Part shown: positions 35,458 to 43,915 of the stretch, piece after piece
Layout: each line of letters begins with the position of its first letter
Numbering within the stretch: the stretch's first letter is position 1
Translations under genes and position numbers: made by a program
The notes under the pieces: model-generated
Seen by the model: the letters and a program-made list of their open reading frames with translations, nothing else
Databases searched by the model: none
What the model was told of the DNA's origin: nothing
Assembly: GCA_013152205.1 (NCBI GenBank)
Contig: JAADGV010000067.1
Location: 1 to 62,715, forward strand
DNA from: Planctomycetota bacterium
GTDB lineage: Bacteria > Planctomycetota > Planctomycetia > Pirellulales > Lacipirellulaceae
Direction: 5' to 3'
Length of the DNA stretch: 62,715 nucleotides

Positions 35458-36720
35458 ATGATAAATGGAAACCATCGCCGCTGGATGTTTTGCGTAGCTG
35501 TTGTGTCGTTGTGCTTGGGGGTTTTTCTTTCGGCAGGGGATGCAGCAGGCGAGGAGGCTGTGGCTAAGGTGGAGCCTTCGCCGGTGCCAAAGATTTCGCC
35601 GCTGGCAACTCAAGGCCCCAAGCCGGCGCCCATTACTCCTCCGACGACGGAAGAGATTCTTAAGTCGATCGAACGTGGTGTCGATTTCTTGCTGGATGTG
35701 CAGATGAAGCACGGTGCGTGGGGGAGCGCTCAGCGTACCAAGCAGTTGAATATTTATGCGCCAGTGCCGGGTTCTCATCGTGCTTTTCGCACGGCGGTTA
35801 CCGCATTGGCGTTGCAAGCGCTGATCGAGTCTCGCGAACATTTTGATGGCGAACGCCGCAAAAAAATGGAAGCTGCCATTCAGCATGGGCAGAAATGGTT
35901 TTTAGCGAACGCTGGCACTCTGCGTCGTGCTGAGCCGGAGGCAATTTACAACATTTGGGGGCATTCCTACGCACTCCATGCCATCGTCTTGCTGCACGAG
36001 CGAGCGGCTGGCGATGAAGCGTTGCAGGCCCAGCTTATTGAGTTGGCCAAGTATCAGGTCGACCGGTTGCGTCGCTATCAATCGATCAATGGCGGCTGGG
36101 GCTACTACGATATGGTAGCCCACACGCAGAGGCCGAGCAGTAGCTCAAGCAGTTTTACTACTGCGACGGCGTTGATCGCGCTCAAAAAAGCGGCCCCGTT
36201 GGGGATTGCGTTTCCCGAAGACCGCACTCAACAGGCAATTGCATCGATCCGTCGGCAGCAACACCCCGATTTTTCGTATGCTTATGGCGAGTACTTGGCT
36301 TTGTATCCGCGCTACGACATTAACCGACCGGCTGGTAGTCTCGGGCGATCGCAAGCCTGCAATCTGGCTTTGCGGATATATGGCGATGCAAGAGTTAGCG
36401 ACGCGGTGGTGAAGACGTGGCTTGACCGGCTCTACGCTCGAAATGGCTGGCTTAGCATGGGGCGGAAATACCCGGTGCCGCATGAGTCGTTTTTTGGAGT
36501 GGCTGGATATTTTTATTACTACGGCCATTACTACGCGGCGATGTGTATCGAAGAATTGCCAGCCGAAGAGCGACCGTACTTTCAAGGCCATCTGGCCCAT
36601 ATTTTGCGGCCTCTTCAGGAGAAAGATGGAAGTTGGTGGGATTACCCTTTGTACAACTATCATCAGCAATATGGCACGGCGATGGCGGTCTCTTCGCTTG
36701 TACGCTGCTTGGAGAAGTAG
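35458..36720 (+). CDS. exported prenyltransferase/squalene-cyclase-like toroid protein
   Basis: Function unknown. A signal peptide (MFCVAVVSLCLGVFLSAGDAAG) is followed by a Pro-rich spacer and then repeated helical pairs with QW-like motifs: DVQMKHGAWGS, YQSINGGWGYYD, NGWLSMGRKYPVPHE and QEKDGSWWDYP. This is the alpha/alpha-toroid fold of terpenoid cyclases and prenyltransferases. No DxDD or DCTAE catalytic motif is seen, so enzymatic cyclisation is unlikely. It follows the HlyD-like gene by 94 bp on the same strand and may be co-expressed. ATG at 35458 is chosen over 35413. Confidence 0.75.
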   Translation: MINGNHRRWMFCVAVVSLCLGVFLSAGDAAGEEAVAKVEPSPVPKISPLATQGPKPAPITPPTTEEILKSIERGVDFLLDVQMKHGAWGSAQRTKQLNIYAPVPGSHRAFRTAVTALALQALIESREHFDGERRKKMEAAIQHGQKWFLANAGTLRRAEPEAIYNIWGHSYALHAIVLLHERAAGDEALQAQLIELAKYQVDRLRRYQSINGGWGYYDMVAHTQRPSSSSSSFTTATALIALKKAAPLGIAFPEDRTQQAIASIRRQQHPDFSYAYGEYLALYPRYDINRPAGSLGRSQACNLALRIYGDARVSDAVVKTWLDRLYARNGWLSMGRKYPVPHESFFGVAGYFYYYGHYYAAMCIEELPAEERPYFQGHLAHILRPLQEKDGSWWDYPLYNYHQQYGTAMAVSSLVRCLEK

Positions 36721-36759
36721 CGTGGTGCGGCCTCTGGCCAAAACCAAACAGGTAGGGAT

Positions 36760-36832
36760 TTCTCGCAAAGGCGCAGAGACAGCAGAGAAAACCAGAATAT
36801 TGTAGCTCTGCCGTCTCAGCGTCTCTGCGAGA
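36760..36832. repeat. palindrome (tctcgcaaaggcgcagagac family)
   Basis: Arms tctcgcaaaggcgcagagac (36760) and gtctctgcgaga (ends 36832), with agcagag/ctctgcc inside. It is related to 13180-13314. A half copy, tctttgcgccttagcgcctt, lies at 37100-37128, on the far side of the MITE at 36868. A fragment tgctactgcgcaaggttgaa at 37135-37154 resembles the ends of 21991-22221. These and the MITE fill the 771-bp gap 36721-37491. Confidence 0.8.
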
Positions 36833-36867
36833 TCCAATTTCCTTACGGAGTCGTGTGTGAGGGATTG

Positions 36868-37073
36868 GTAACACTTCAGCCACCTGAAGAAATAGAACGC
36901 GGAGGAACACAGATCAGACGGATTTTCACGGATACAAAAAGAAGATTATTGAAGTCCTAGGGGCTAAAGATCGAAACAGACGACGGTTTTCCAAAATCGT
37001 TTTGTTATCTGCGACAATCTGCTAAATCAGCGTTCATCTGTGTTCTATCTGCTTCACTCGGCTGAAGTATCAC
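36868..37073 (+). mobile_element. MITE copy 1, IS66-like ends, 206 bp
   Basis: Non-coding element whose left end is GTAACACTTCAGCC and whose right end is GGCTGAAGTATCAC, an imperfect inverted repeat. It is flanked by agggattg (36860-36867) and agagattg (37074-37081), an 8-bp direct repeat with one mismatch. The body is nearly identical to the reverse complement of 43523-43732. GTAA ends and 8-bp target duplications are the known pattern of the IS66 family; assignment to that family is inferred. Confidence 0.85.
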
Positions 37074-37491
37074 AGAGATTGTAAGGAGTGATTTCCCCGT
37101 TCTTTGCGCCTTAGCGCCTTTGCGAGAGTCTTATTGCTACTGCGCAAGGTTGAACCGTTAGCAGCACGATAAGCCTCTTTCTTGAACTCGATTCTGGTGG
37201 CCGTTTCTTTCTGCGGACGATGATGCCTAGGTTCAACCGTTTTTCGCCCGGTTGCCGGTTATGCCGGTTGTGGCTGGCCTGCTTTAGCGAAAGAGTGGTG
37301 CAGGGCAACCGTTTTGCTTACGAGTAACCTAATCTTCTTTTAGAAGGCAGCAGCAAGCCAGACCCCGGCGAAGCTGTTGAACGAAGCCCCCCTCGCCAAG
37401 AGATCGTAAGGATCTTTGGCACGCTCCCGGCAACTCCCTGATTGTTGCGTTTGATTTACCATTTTGCTCCGACCAAGCAAAGAGTTCGCCG

Positions 37492-38184
37492 ATGGGTTTC
37501 CTAAAGAAATTTTTCAATAACGTATTTCACGAAGAGGTTGTCGCGCAGACGGCAAGCAGCTTCGAGCAACTCGACCAAGACGAGTTGGAAGCTCACTTGG
37601 ACGTGAGCCGCTACGGTAGCTTTGCGCTGACCGATGCAGTGCGGCCATCGTTCGATCTGGATGTCGTGCCATCCGCCGGTTTTCGGCATGATACTTACCG
37701 AGACGAGGCGTCTCGGCAGAACGTGCCGGTGGTTATGGCGGCTGCGTCTCGCGAACGATTGTTCGACACCTTTATGGAATTGCTCGATCCGCTTGGGCCC
37801 GTGGTCGACGTGGTGATTGAAACCAGTCACGACTATGCCGCCGTAGGTCACCAAGACCTTTACCGCGAGCATATCGACATGCCCATCCTTCAGAGCATTC
37901 TGTGGGACTTCGAAGACTTACTAGTCAACGATGGCTGCACGGGAATCGCGGTGTTGAATCCCAGCATTCCGCAAGAAGTGCAGTTTGACGAGCATAAGAT
38001 TTTGATTGTCTATGGCAAGCAGCTTCGCGAATACGAAGGCGTTTTGATCGATGCGGGCCTCAACTGTCGCGAAGAGATGAAGTTTGTTACCGAGGCAGAA
38101 CACGTTCACTCGACCAACGATAGTTATATAGAGCAGTTTGAGATGCTCAAGATGCGACTCGGCATCGATGGCGACCGCTACTAA
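37492..38184 (+). CDS. conserved hypothetical protein
   Basis: No known domain is recognised in the 230-aa product. It has no signal or membrane segment. It begins MGFLKKFFNNVFHEEVVAQ and contains SHDYAAVGHQDLYREHIDMP and DLLVNDGCTGIAVLNPSIP, and ends with EQFEMLKMRLGIDGDRY. The clean coding pattern and the strong terminator 45 bp downstream support a real single-gene unit. It is acidic and probably cytosolic. No neighbour hints at its function. Confidence 0.8.
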   Translation: MGFLKKFFNNVFHEEVVAQTASSFEQLDQDELEAHLDVSRYGSFALTDAVRPSFDLDVVPSAGFRHDTYRDEASRQNVPVVMAAASRERLFDTFMELLDPLGPVVDVVIETSHDYAAVGHQDLYREHIDMPILQSILWDFEDLLVNDGCTGIAVLNPSIPQEVQFDEHKILIVYGKQLREYEGVLIDAGLNCREEMKFVTEAEHVHSTNDSYIEQFEMLKMRLGIDGDRY

Positions 38185-38229
38185 AACGGGTCGCCGACCA
38201 AACCACTTGGCTGCGGCTTTGCAACCGCC

Positions 38230-38269
38230 AGGCCGATTACTCTTTTTTGAGTGGTCGGCCTGTTTTTTT
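38230..38269 (+). terminator. rho-independent terminator
   Basis: AGGCCGATTACTC pairs with GAGTGGTCGGCCT around a short T-rich loop, followed by seven T residues at 38263-38269. It lies 45 bp after the stop at 38184. Confidence 0.88.
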
Positions 38270-38280
38270 GGTGGGGCGCC

Positions 38281-38306
38281 GTGGACCGCGTGGCGGTCCG
38301 GCTGGG
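38281..38306. repeat. short dispersed hairpin repeat (GGACCGC family), copy 1
   Basis: GGACCGC-GTG-GCGGTCC followed by ggctgg. The reverse complement of about 25 bases recurs at 46324-46350 after the gspM-like gene. Confidence 0.7.
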
Positions 38307-38410
38307 GGAGGGGTGAGAGTGCTAGCAGATTTAGGGGGGGGAGATTAGCCTTGCCTTGCTGGCAGTGTTTCGCGATCATTCGCGGCCCGAGATTCTCGCG
38401 CGAGGAGCGG

Positions 38411-39145
38411 ATGAACTGTTTGCTGAAATTACGATCGATCTGTGCGCTGGCTGGCGTTGCGCTCGTAGGTGGCTGCCAACCGATTCAGACGCAGTCGATC
38501 GCTGTTCCTCAAGTGTTGTTCGCTGCTCCGCCCCCGATGCCGGTTGGGCCTGCGGTAGTGGCTCCGCCGGTGTTAGATACGACGGTGATTCCGCCCAAAA
38601 TCAATACGGTTCCCGGGACGGCTTGTGTTAATCCCTTGTTCCTCCCGGTTGTGGGAAGGAATCAAGATCTTGTCTGGGAGCAGATTGTTGACGTGGTCGA
38701 CAATTACTTTCGTATCGAGCGCGAGAACCGCGTGCAGTTGATTGGCAACGTGGTGACTGAAGGCCGCATCGATACGTTTCCTCAGGTTGGGGCGACTTGG
38801 CTTGAGCCCCATCGGCCCGACTCAGACGGTTTCGAGAACCGTTGGGAAAGTACACTTCAGACGATTCGTCGCCGTGCCGTCATGCGTGTGATTCCCGCAC
38901 AGGGTGGCTACTTCGTCGACCTTGCCGTCTACAAAGAACTCGAAGACTTGCCACGCCCAGAGCACGCGACTTCGGGGGCCGCCACGTTTCGGTACGATAA
39001 CTCTTTGCCCAGCCGATTGGGCGATAAGGTGCTGCGTACCCGCTTTTCAAAGTCTTGGTTGCCGCAGGGTCGCGACGTGGTGATCGAACAGCAGATGTTG
39101 GCCGAGATTCAGGCCAGTGTGACGGGAGTGGCGTCGTTGAGGTAG
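38411..39145 (+). CDS. planctomycete lipoprotein
   Basis: A predicted outer- or inner-membrane lipoprotein of 244 aa. The signal MNCLLKLRSICALAGVALVGGC ends in a lipobox with Cys22. A Pro/Val-rich segment (about 30-75) precedes a globular part beginning NQDLVWEQIVDVVDNYFRIE, and ending SKSWLPQGRDVVIEQQMLAEI. The function is unknown. ATG at 38411 follows GAGGAG; the upstream extension overlaps the previous gene and the terminator, so it is rejected. It converges with the histidine kinase at 39188. Confidence 0.82.
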   Translation: MNCLLKLRSICALAGVALVGGCQPIQTQSIAVPQVLFAAPPPMPVGPAVVAPPVLDTTVIPPKINTVPGTACVNPLFLPVVGRNQDLVWEQIVDVVDNYFRIERENRVQLIGNVVTEGRIDTFPQVGATWLEPHRPDSDGFENRWESTLQTIRRRAVMRVIPAQGGYFVDLAVYKELEDLPRPEHATSGAATFRYDNSLPSRLGDKVLRTRFSKSWLPQGRDVVIEQQMLAEIQASVTGVASLR

Positions 39146-39156
39146 CGGTTGTTTTT

Positions 39157-39180
39157 CCGACCAGTATGGTCGGGCTATGT
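39157..39180. repeat. stem-loop repeat between convergent genes
   Basis: CCGACC-AGTAT-GGTCGG followed by GCTATGT. The same layout as 2080 and 23155, with paired base changes in the stem. Confidence 0.8.
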
Positions 39181-39187
39181 AGGGCTG

Positions 39188-40027
39188 CTATTTCACTGCT
39201 TTTGCTGTTTGGGTGGGGATGCCGAGCTCGGTGATTGGGGCCACGGTTGTTGTTGGGGCTGCTTGTTGATGCACGGGCAGGCGAACGGTAAAAGCGGTGC
39301 CGCGGCCGATGGTGCTTTCTACGCGTAGACGACCTTGGTGAGCGTCGACGATGTCTTTGCAAGTGGATAGCCCCACGCCCGTCCCCCCTTTGCCGCTGGC
39401 GTCGGGACCATCTTTGGTACTGAAGAATCGGTCGAAGATTTTAGGAAGCTGATCCTGAGGAATCCCTGTGCCCGAGTCGCGTACCATCAGGTCGACCATC
39501 CCGGTTGTTGGGTCGTGGCTTAAACGTAAGAGCAACTCGCCGCCGTTGGGCATTGCCTGTCGCGCGTTGGTCATCAGATTCAGCAGCACTTGTTGAATCT
39601 GGTTGCCGATCGCCCGCACTTGCGGTACTTCGGCGAACTCACACACAACCACCACGCGGTATTTTTGCATTTCCCGCTCGAGTAGTACGAGCGATTCTTC
39701 AACGAGTTTTACCAGTTCGGTGGGAGCGAACTCCTCTTTGCGGTTTCGGGCCAGCCCTAATACGCTGTTGGTGATTTTTTCTGCCCGTTGGGCGGCGGAT
39801 AGGATTTTGGTGAGAGCCTTGTCGCGTGTTGGTTCGTCTTTATGACGCAGGCCGAGTTTGGCGTAGTTGAGGATGGTCATCAACACGTTGTTGAATTCGT
39901 GGGTTGTGGTTCCGACCAACTCGCCAAGCGCGGCCATCCGCTGGGCTTGGATCAACTGTTTTTCGAGCAGTTCAATTTGCTGTTCAGGAGAGGGTTTTCC
40001 GTTTTGTGTCATTGTGTTGTCTGCCAT
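39188..40027 (-). CDS. cytosolic sensor histidine kinase (orphan)
   Basis: A two-component histidine kinase of 279 aa with no sensor or membrane domain. A short coiled coil (about 14-36) leads to the phospho-acceptor THEFNNVLM with His43. The ATPase has the N-box NLMTNARQAMP, the G1 box RDSGTGIPQDQL, the F-box DRFFSTK and the G2 box GGTGVGLSTCKDIV. It resembles the NtrB-like class in the H-E-x-N-N motif. No response regulator is adjacent, so its partner is encoded elsewhere. Confidence 0.92.
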   Translation of the reverse strand: MADNTMTQNGKPSPEQQIELLEKQLIQAQRMAALGELVGTTTHEFNNVLMTILNYAKLGLRHKDEPTRDKALTKILSAAQRAEKITNSVLGLARNRKEEFAPTELVKLVEESLVLLEREMQKYRVVVVCEFAEVPQVRAIGNQIQQVLLNLMTNARQAMPNGGELLLRLSHDPTTGMVDLMVRDSGTGIPQDQLPKIFDRFFSTKDGPDASGKGGTGVGLSTCKDIVDAHQGRLRVESTIGRGTAFTVRLPVHQQAAPTTTVAPITELGIPTQTAKAVK

Positions 40028-40200
40028 GTTGTTCTGGTGTTTTGCTTAGCGTGGTGTGAGGGTACAGCATCTGGAGGTTTCTACAGTCGGTTCCAAAAGC
40101 CAACTTTCGGCATATAATTTTGGGTCTATTGGATACATTTCCAGTGTCTTGAAACGGCTTTTCGTGTCTCGACACAACTGGTTTGGTGTGTTGTCAAAAC

Positions 40201-40282
<82 letters not shown>

Positions 40283-40349
40283 AACGTCGCAACCCAGCAT
40301 TGAGGTCCCACTCGTACAATCAAAACCACCCAGCACCGTTTCTCATGAC

Positions 40350-40799
40350 GTGCCAAGCAAGCGGTCGGCTTTCACGCTTCTCGAAGTTATTCTTGCCCTG
40401 GCGATTTTGGCTGGTGCCGTGGCGATGTTGGGTGAATTGATCACGCTCTCCAGCCGACGCGCCTCGGATGCCTATGCCGAAACTCGTGCCCAACTGCTGG
40501 CTACCTCGTTGATGGATGAGATGATCGTCGGACAGACTAAGCTCGAAGAACAATCAGATGAGCCGTTGGATGTCGAGGACTCCGTCGATTGGGTCTACTC
40601 GGTTTCGTTCGAGAGCACCGAAATCGATTCGTTAATCTCGGTGGAAGTGCTCGTCGAGCAAGACCTAGAACGAAAGTATCGCCCCGTAAAATACCGCCTG
40701 GTCCGCTGGCTCCCTACCACTTCGACGAAAAAAGAAAAAGACGACGAATCCGAAGATACCTCCGAGTCGTCTGAATCTTCGGAGGGCGACGATGGCTAA
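40350..40799 (+). CDS. type II secretion minor pseudopilin (GspI-like)
   Basis: A prepilin-like protein of 149 aa. The GTG at 40350 gives the short leader MPSKRSAFTLLEVILALAIL, expected for the prepilin peptidase. The body is short and ends in an acidic Ser/Glu tail (EDTSESSESSEGDDG). The longer frame to 40056 runs through a palindromic repeat and is rejected; no RBS is obvious. It overlaps the next gene by 8 bases. Position before GspJ- and GspK-like genes supports the GspI role in the pseudopilus tip, though sequence identity to GspI cannot be judged here. Confidence 0.78.
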   Translation: MPSKRSAFTLLEVILALAILAGAVAMLGELITLSSRRASDAYAETRAQLLATSLMDEMIVGQTKLEEQSDEPLDVEDSVDWVYSVSFESTEIDSLISVEVLVEQDLERKYRPVKYRLVRWLPTTSTKKEKDDESEDTSESSESSEGDDG

Positions 40800-41802
40800 C
40801 GGTAACTTCAACGCAACTCGACTGCCGACCTCTCGCCGCTCAGGATTCACCCTACTAGAGGTGATACTAGCGCTGAGCCTGACGGGGGTTGTACTGATGC
40901 TGTTAATGACAACCATCGAATTGTTTTTGACACGAGTTGACTCCAGCCGAACACAAGTCGAAGCCTCGCAGCTAGCTCGAACCTTGCTAGCCCAAATCGC
41001 CGACGATCTACGTGCTGCTCGCTACTATGCCCCCGCCTCCGAAGACTCGACAGCGAGCGACGATTCAGCCGAAGCAGACTCCTCAGAAGACGAAACGGAG
41101 GACAGCGCCGACGAAACACCGGCCACCGCTGAACAGTCGTTGACGGTGCTTGGCATCTACGGCACCGATTCTGAGCTACGCATCGATCGGGCGGCAGCTT
41201 GGCGTTGGGAACGCTTAACGCGCGAAGTCGACGACTCGTACTCGACATCCGCCGACGAAATGCCACAGACCGTACGTTATTTTCTTAGCAAGGGCGACCC
41301 GCTCGACGCCGACGAACTTGCCGAAGAAGGGCTAGGCGAAGAAGGGCTAGGCGAAGAAGAGGAAAACACGCTCGACGGCTATTCCGGTTTATCCTGCCAG
41401 CGCATGGCAACCGCCGTTTGGACTACGCAACCTGAGTCGGTAACGAGAAGTGCAACGAAAGACCCGCCGGAAGGGGCCGAGCTAATTGCGCCGGAGGTTG
41501 TCGACATCGAGTTTGCCTATTACGACTCTGAGAAAAAAGAGATTGTCGACGAGTGGAACTCCGCCAAAAAAGGTGGCCTACCCCGGGCCGTCGAAATTAC
41601 GCTCAAGCTTGCAGCCGGGCCTCGCAGTCTCGATAAAGAAGCCGAGCAGACAGAACCGACCGAGGGCAGCAAGCCTCGAAGCGTGGAAGAAAGAACTCTT
41701 GAATACAAACTTTTCGTCCGTTTACCGAACGTAGAACTACGAGAAAAACCGCCGGGCCCGCAAAGCCTACCTGACGATCAATCCACCGAGCAAACTCTTT
41801 GA
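40792..41802 (+). CDS. type II secretion minor pseudopilin (GspJ-like)
   Basis: A prepilin-like protein of 336 aa. The leader MANGNFNATRLPTSRRSGFT is followed by LLEVILALSLTGVVLMLLMT. A Ser/Asp/Glu-rich insertion (about 83-120) and a repeat EEGLGEEGLGEEEE (about 181-195) are unusual and probably surface loops. The C-terminal region PEVVDIEFAYYDSEKKEIVDEWNS is the typical GspJ strand near the end. The stop overlaps the next start (TGATG), indicating translational coupling. Confidence 0.82.
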   Translation: MANGNFNATRLPTSRRSGFTLLEVILALSLTGVVLMLLMTTIELFLTRVDSSRTQVEASQLARTLLAQIADDLRAARYYAPASEDSTASDDSAEADSSEDETEDSADETPATAEQSLTVLGIYGTDSELRIDRAAAWRWERLTREVDDSYSTSADEMPQTVRYFLSKGDPLDADELAEEGLGEEGLGEEEENTLDGYSGLSCQRMATAVWTTQPESVTRSATKDPPEGAELIAPEVVDIEFAYYDSEKKEIVDEWNSAKKGGLPRAVEITLKLAAGPRSLDKEAEQTEPTEGSKPRSVEERTLEYKLFVRLPNVELREKPPGPQSLPDDQSTEQTL

Positions 41803-43403
41803 TGAAGCATTCTTTGCCGAACAACCACGACCGCAGCACGCCGCCCCAAGGCAGCGTGCTATTGATGGTGCTTGTCGCCATCACCATCATGTCGTTGACC
41901 GCCGGCACTTACTTGGTGTTGATGCACAACGAGCACATGGCCACCCGCTATCGGGGGCGACGCGAACAAGCCCGGCTGTTGGCTGAATCGGGAGTCGAAT
42001 ATCTCCAGGCATTTCTCGATCAATCGGATTCGGAAATCCAAGAGCAAGGCGGCCTTTACGACAATTCCGACGCGATGCAAAGCATCTTGGTGATCGAAAA
42101 CACCTCGCCTGCCTACCGTGGTTTCTTCACCATCTTGGCGGCAAAACTAGAAGATGGGTACTACTCCGATCTTCGCTACGGGATGGAAAACGAGTCTGCC
42201 AAGCTCAACCTCAACGTATTGATTGAAGACGACGACCCCGAAGACGACACCGCTCGCAAGCGTTTGCTGGCGATCCCCGGTATTGATTCGAAAATCGCCG
42301 ATGCGATTCTCGATTGGCTGGACGAGGACGACGAAGATCGCGAATTCGGTGCCGAACAATCGTACTATCAAGACTTGCCCGTCGAATACGAACCGCGCAA
42401 TGGTCACTTCACCGGCTTAGACGAGCTGCTAATGATCAAGGGCATCACCGCCGAGCTTCTCTACGGATTGGATGCCGACCGTAGCTATGTCGTAGAATCT
42501 CAAGAGGAGCAGCCCCGGGGTGCGCTCGAAGAACTTGACAATAACGAGGGCCAACTGAACCGCGGCCTCTCTGCTTACCTCACCGTGTATAGCATGGAAA
42601 AGCTCTCTAACCCTGAGGGCAAACCAAGAATCGACGTCAACGATACCGACCTCCAGAAGCTCCACGATGAACTAAGCGAAGCAGTTGGCGAAGAAGAGGC
42701 GAAGTTCATTATTCTCTATCGACAAAATGGCGCTGCCGACGACAAGGCGGTAGGCAACTCAACCTCGCTCAATGCGGCAGAAATCGATTTCGAAAAAGAG
42801 ACGCAAACCGAGATCGCCACGCTGCTCGATTTAGTAGGTGCTAGTGTCGCGGTGAAGAAAGAAAAGGACGAAAACAATGCGGAAGCGCAAAACGAACCCG
42901 CTCAGATTTTTGGGTCCCCTTGGCAAGAGGATTCAGAAAACTTCCGTGAAGACTTTCTTGCCTTGCTCGACCTTGTCCAGGTCGGCAGCGAAAATCGAAT
43001 TGCCGGACGAGTGAACATCAACGCCGCATCGAAGCCCGTGCTGCTCTCGATCCCTGAAATGACAGAAACGGCAGCCGACCAAATCCTCACGCAGCGCGAT
43101 AGCGAAGTTGATTTAGAGGAAAGCGTGCAACGCCATCCCTACTGGATTTTGGCCGAGGGGATCGTCGATAAGCAGCAAATGCGAAAAATGGAGCCCTATA
43201 TCACCACCCGTGGCGATGTCTACAGTGCCCAAGTTGTTGGCTATTTCGAGACGACCACCCCCCGATCCCGCGGCGAGGTCGTCTTCGACCGCACTGGCGA
43301 GACCACCCAACTGCTGAATTGGCTGGATCTCAGCAAATTAGGCCCCGGGGTTGCCCGCCGCCAACTTGGCGAAGAACCCGAGGGCCAAGATTACTCAGAC
43401 TGA
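41802..43403 (+). CDS. type II secretion minor pseudopilin GspK-like
   Basis: The large tip pseudopilin of 533 aa. The leader is short and polar, followed by GSVLLMVLVAITIMSLTAGT; Gly-Ser in place of the usual Gly-Phe fits GspK-type leaders. Two helix-hairpin-helix-like parts typical of GspK are visible: AIPGIDSKIADAILDWLDEDD with LDELLMIKGIT, and RVNINAASKPVLLSIPEMTE with ADQILTQR. Asp/Glu-rich segments may bind calcium. It is coupled to gspJ by TGATG. The L-like gene is displaced 512 bp downstream by palindromic repeats. Confidence 0.88.
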   Translation: MKHSLPNNHDRSTPPQGSVLLMVLVAITIMSLTAGTYLVLMHNEHMATRYRGRREQARLLAESGVEYLQAFLDQSDSEIQEQGGLYDNSDAMQSILVIENTSPAYRGFFTILAAKLEDGYYSDLRYGMENESAKLNLNVLIEDDDPEDDTARKRLLAIPGIDSKIADAILDWLDEDDEDREFGAEQSYYQDLPVEYEPRNGHFTGLDELLMIKGITAELLYGLDADRSYVVESQEEQPRGALEELDNNEGQLNRGLSAYLTVYSMEKLSNPEGKPRIDVNDTDLQKLHDELSEAVGEEEAKFIILYRQNGAADDKAVGNSTSLNAAEIDFEKETQTEIATLLDLVGASVAVKKEKDENNAEAQNEPAQIFGSPWQEDSENFREDFLALLDLVQVGSENRIAGRVNINAASKPVLLSIPEMTETAADQILTQRDSEVDLEESVQRHPYWILAEGIVDKQQMRKMEPYITTRGDVYSAQVVGYFETTTPRSRGEVVFDRTGETTQLLNWLDLSKLGPGVARRQLGEEPEGQDYSD

Positions 43404-43423
43404 AAACGCTGACATATATTTTG

Positions 43424-43774
43424 CCCGCGAATCACGCAAATAGGCGCGAATGAGTTCTGTTGTTACCAATGAATTCACCTGCACGGACTAACACAGGATG
43501 AAGGTCAAGTATCCGAATAAACGTAACACTTCAGCCGAGTGCAGCAGAATAGAACACAGATGAACGCTGATTTAGCAGATTGTCGCAGATAACAAGACGG
43601 TTTTGGGAAACCGTCTGTTTCGATCTTTAGCCCCTAGGACTTCAATAATCTTCTTTTTGTATCCGTGAAAATCCGTCTGATCTGTGTTCCTGTTCCTCCG
43701 CGTTCTATTACTTCAGGTGGCTGAATTGTTACGAATAAACAAACATTTTCGCGTCTATTCGCGTGATTCGCGGG
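43424..43774. repeat. palindrome with cccgcgaatcacgc ends, interrupted by MITE copy 2
   Basis: Arms cccgcgaatcacgcaaatag (43424) and ctattcgcgtgattcgcggg (43755-43774) are near-complementary. The 210-bp MITE and one 8-bp duplication lie between them, so the original palindrome was about 133 bp. A related sequence is at 61229-61250. The whole occupies the gspK-gspL gap (43404-43915). Confidence 0.88.
43523..43732 (-). mobile_element. MITE copy 2, IS66-like ends, 210 bp
   Basis: Left end GTAACACTTCAGCC and right end GGCTGAATTGTTAC. Both flanks read gaataaac (43515-43522, 43733-43740), a perfect 8-bp target duplication. The element is the reverse complement of 36868-37073 with few changes, plus an inner hairpin acggttttgggaaaccgt. 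It has no open frame. It sits inside an older palindrome. Confidence 0.92.
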
Positions 43775-43915
43775 CTCCTTTTTTTCAGTTTGAGAAGATT
43801 AGCAAGATTCTCCCCGCACTTTTATTGCCTTCCAGTGTAGAATAGAGCTACCCGAAAATCCCACCTAAGATCAGCCTACCAAAACACGTCCCACCACCCC
43901 CGGTTGAGCGGAACC

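Noticed and set aside
36760..37154. CRISPR array suspected from repeated short motifs
   Set aside because: Repeats are palindromic arms of different families without regular spacing or unique spacers, and no cas genes are present.
39188..40027. NtrB assignment for the orphan histidine kinase
   Set aside because: The H-box is similar, but there is no PAS domain and no NtrC partner, and the nitrogen genes are 7 kb away.
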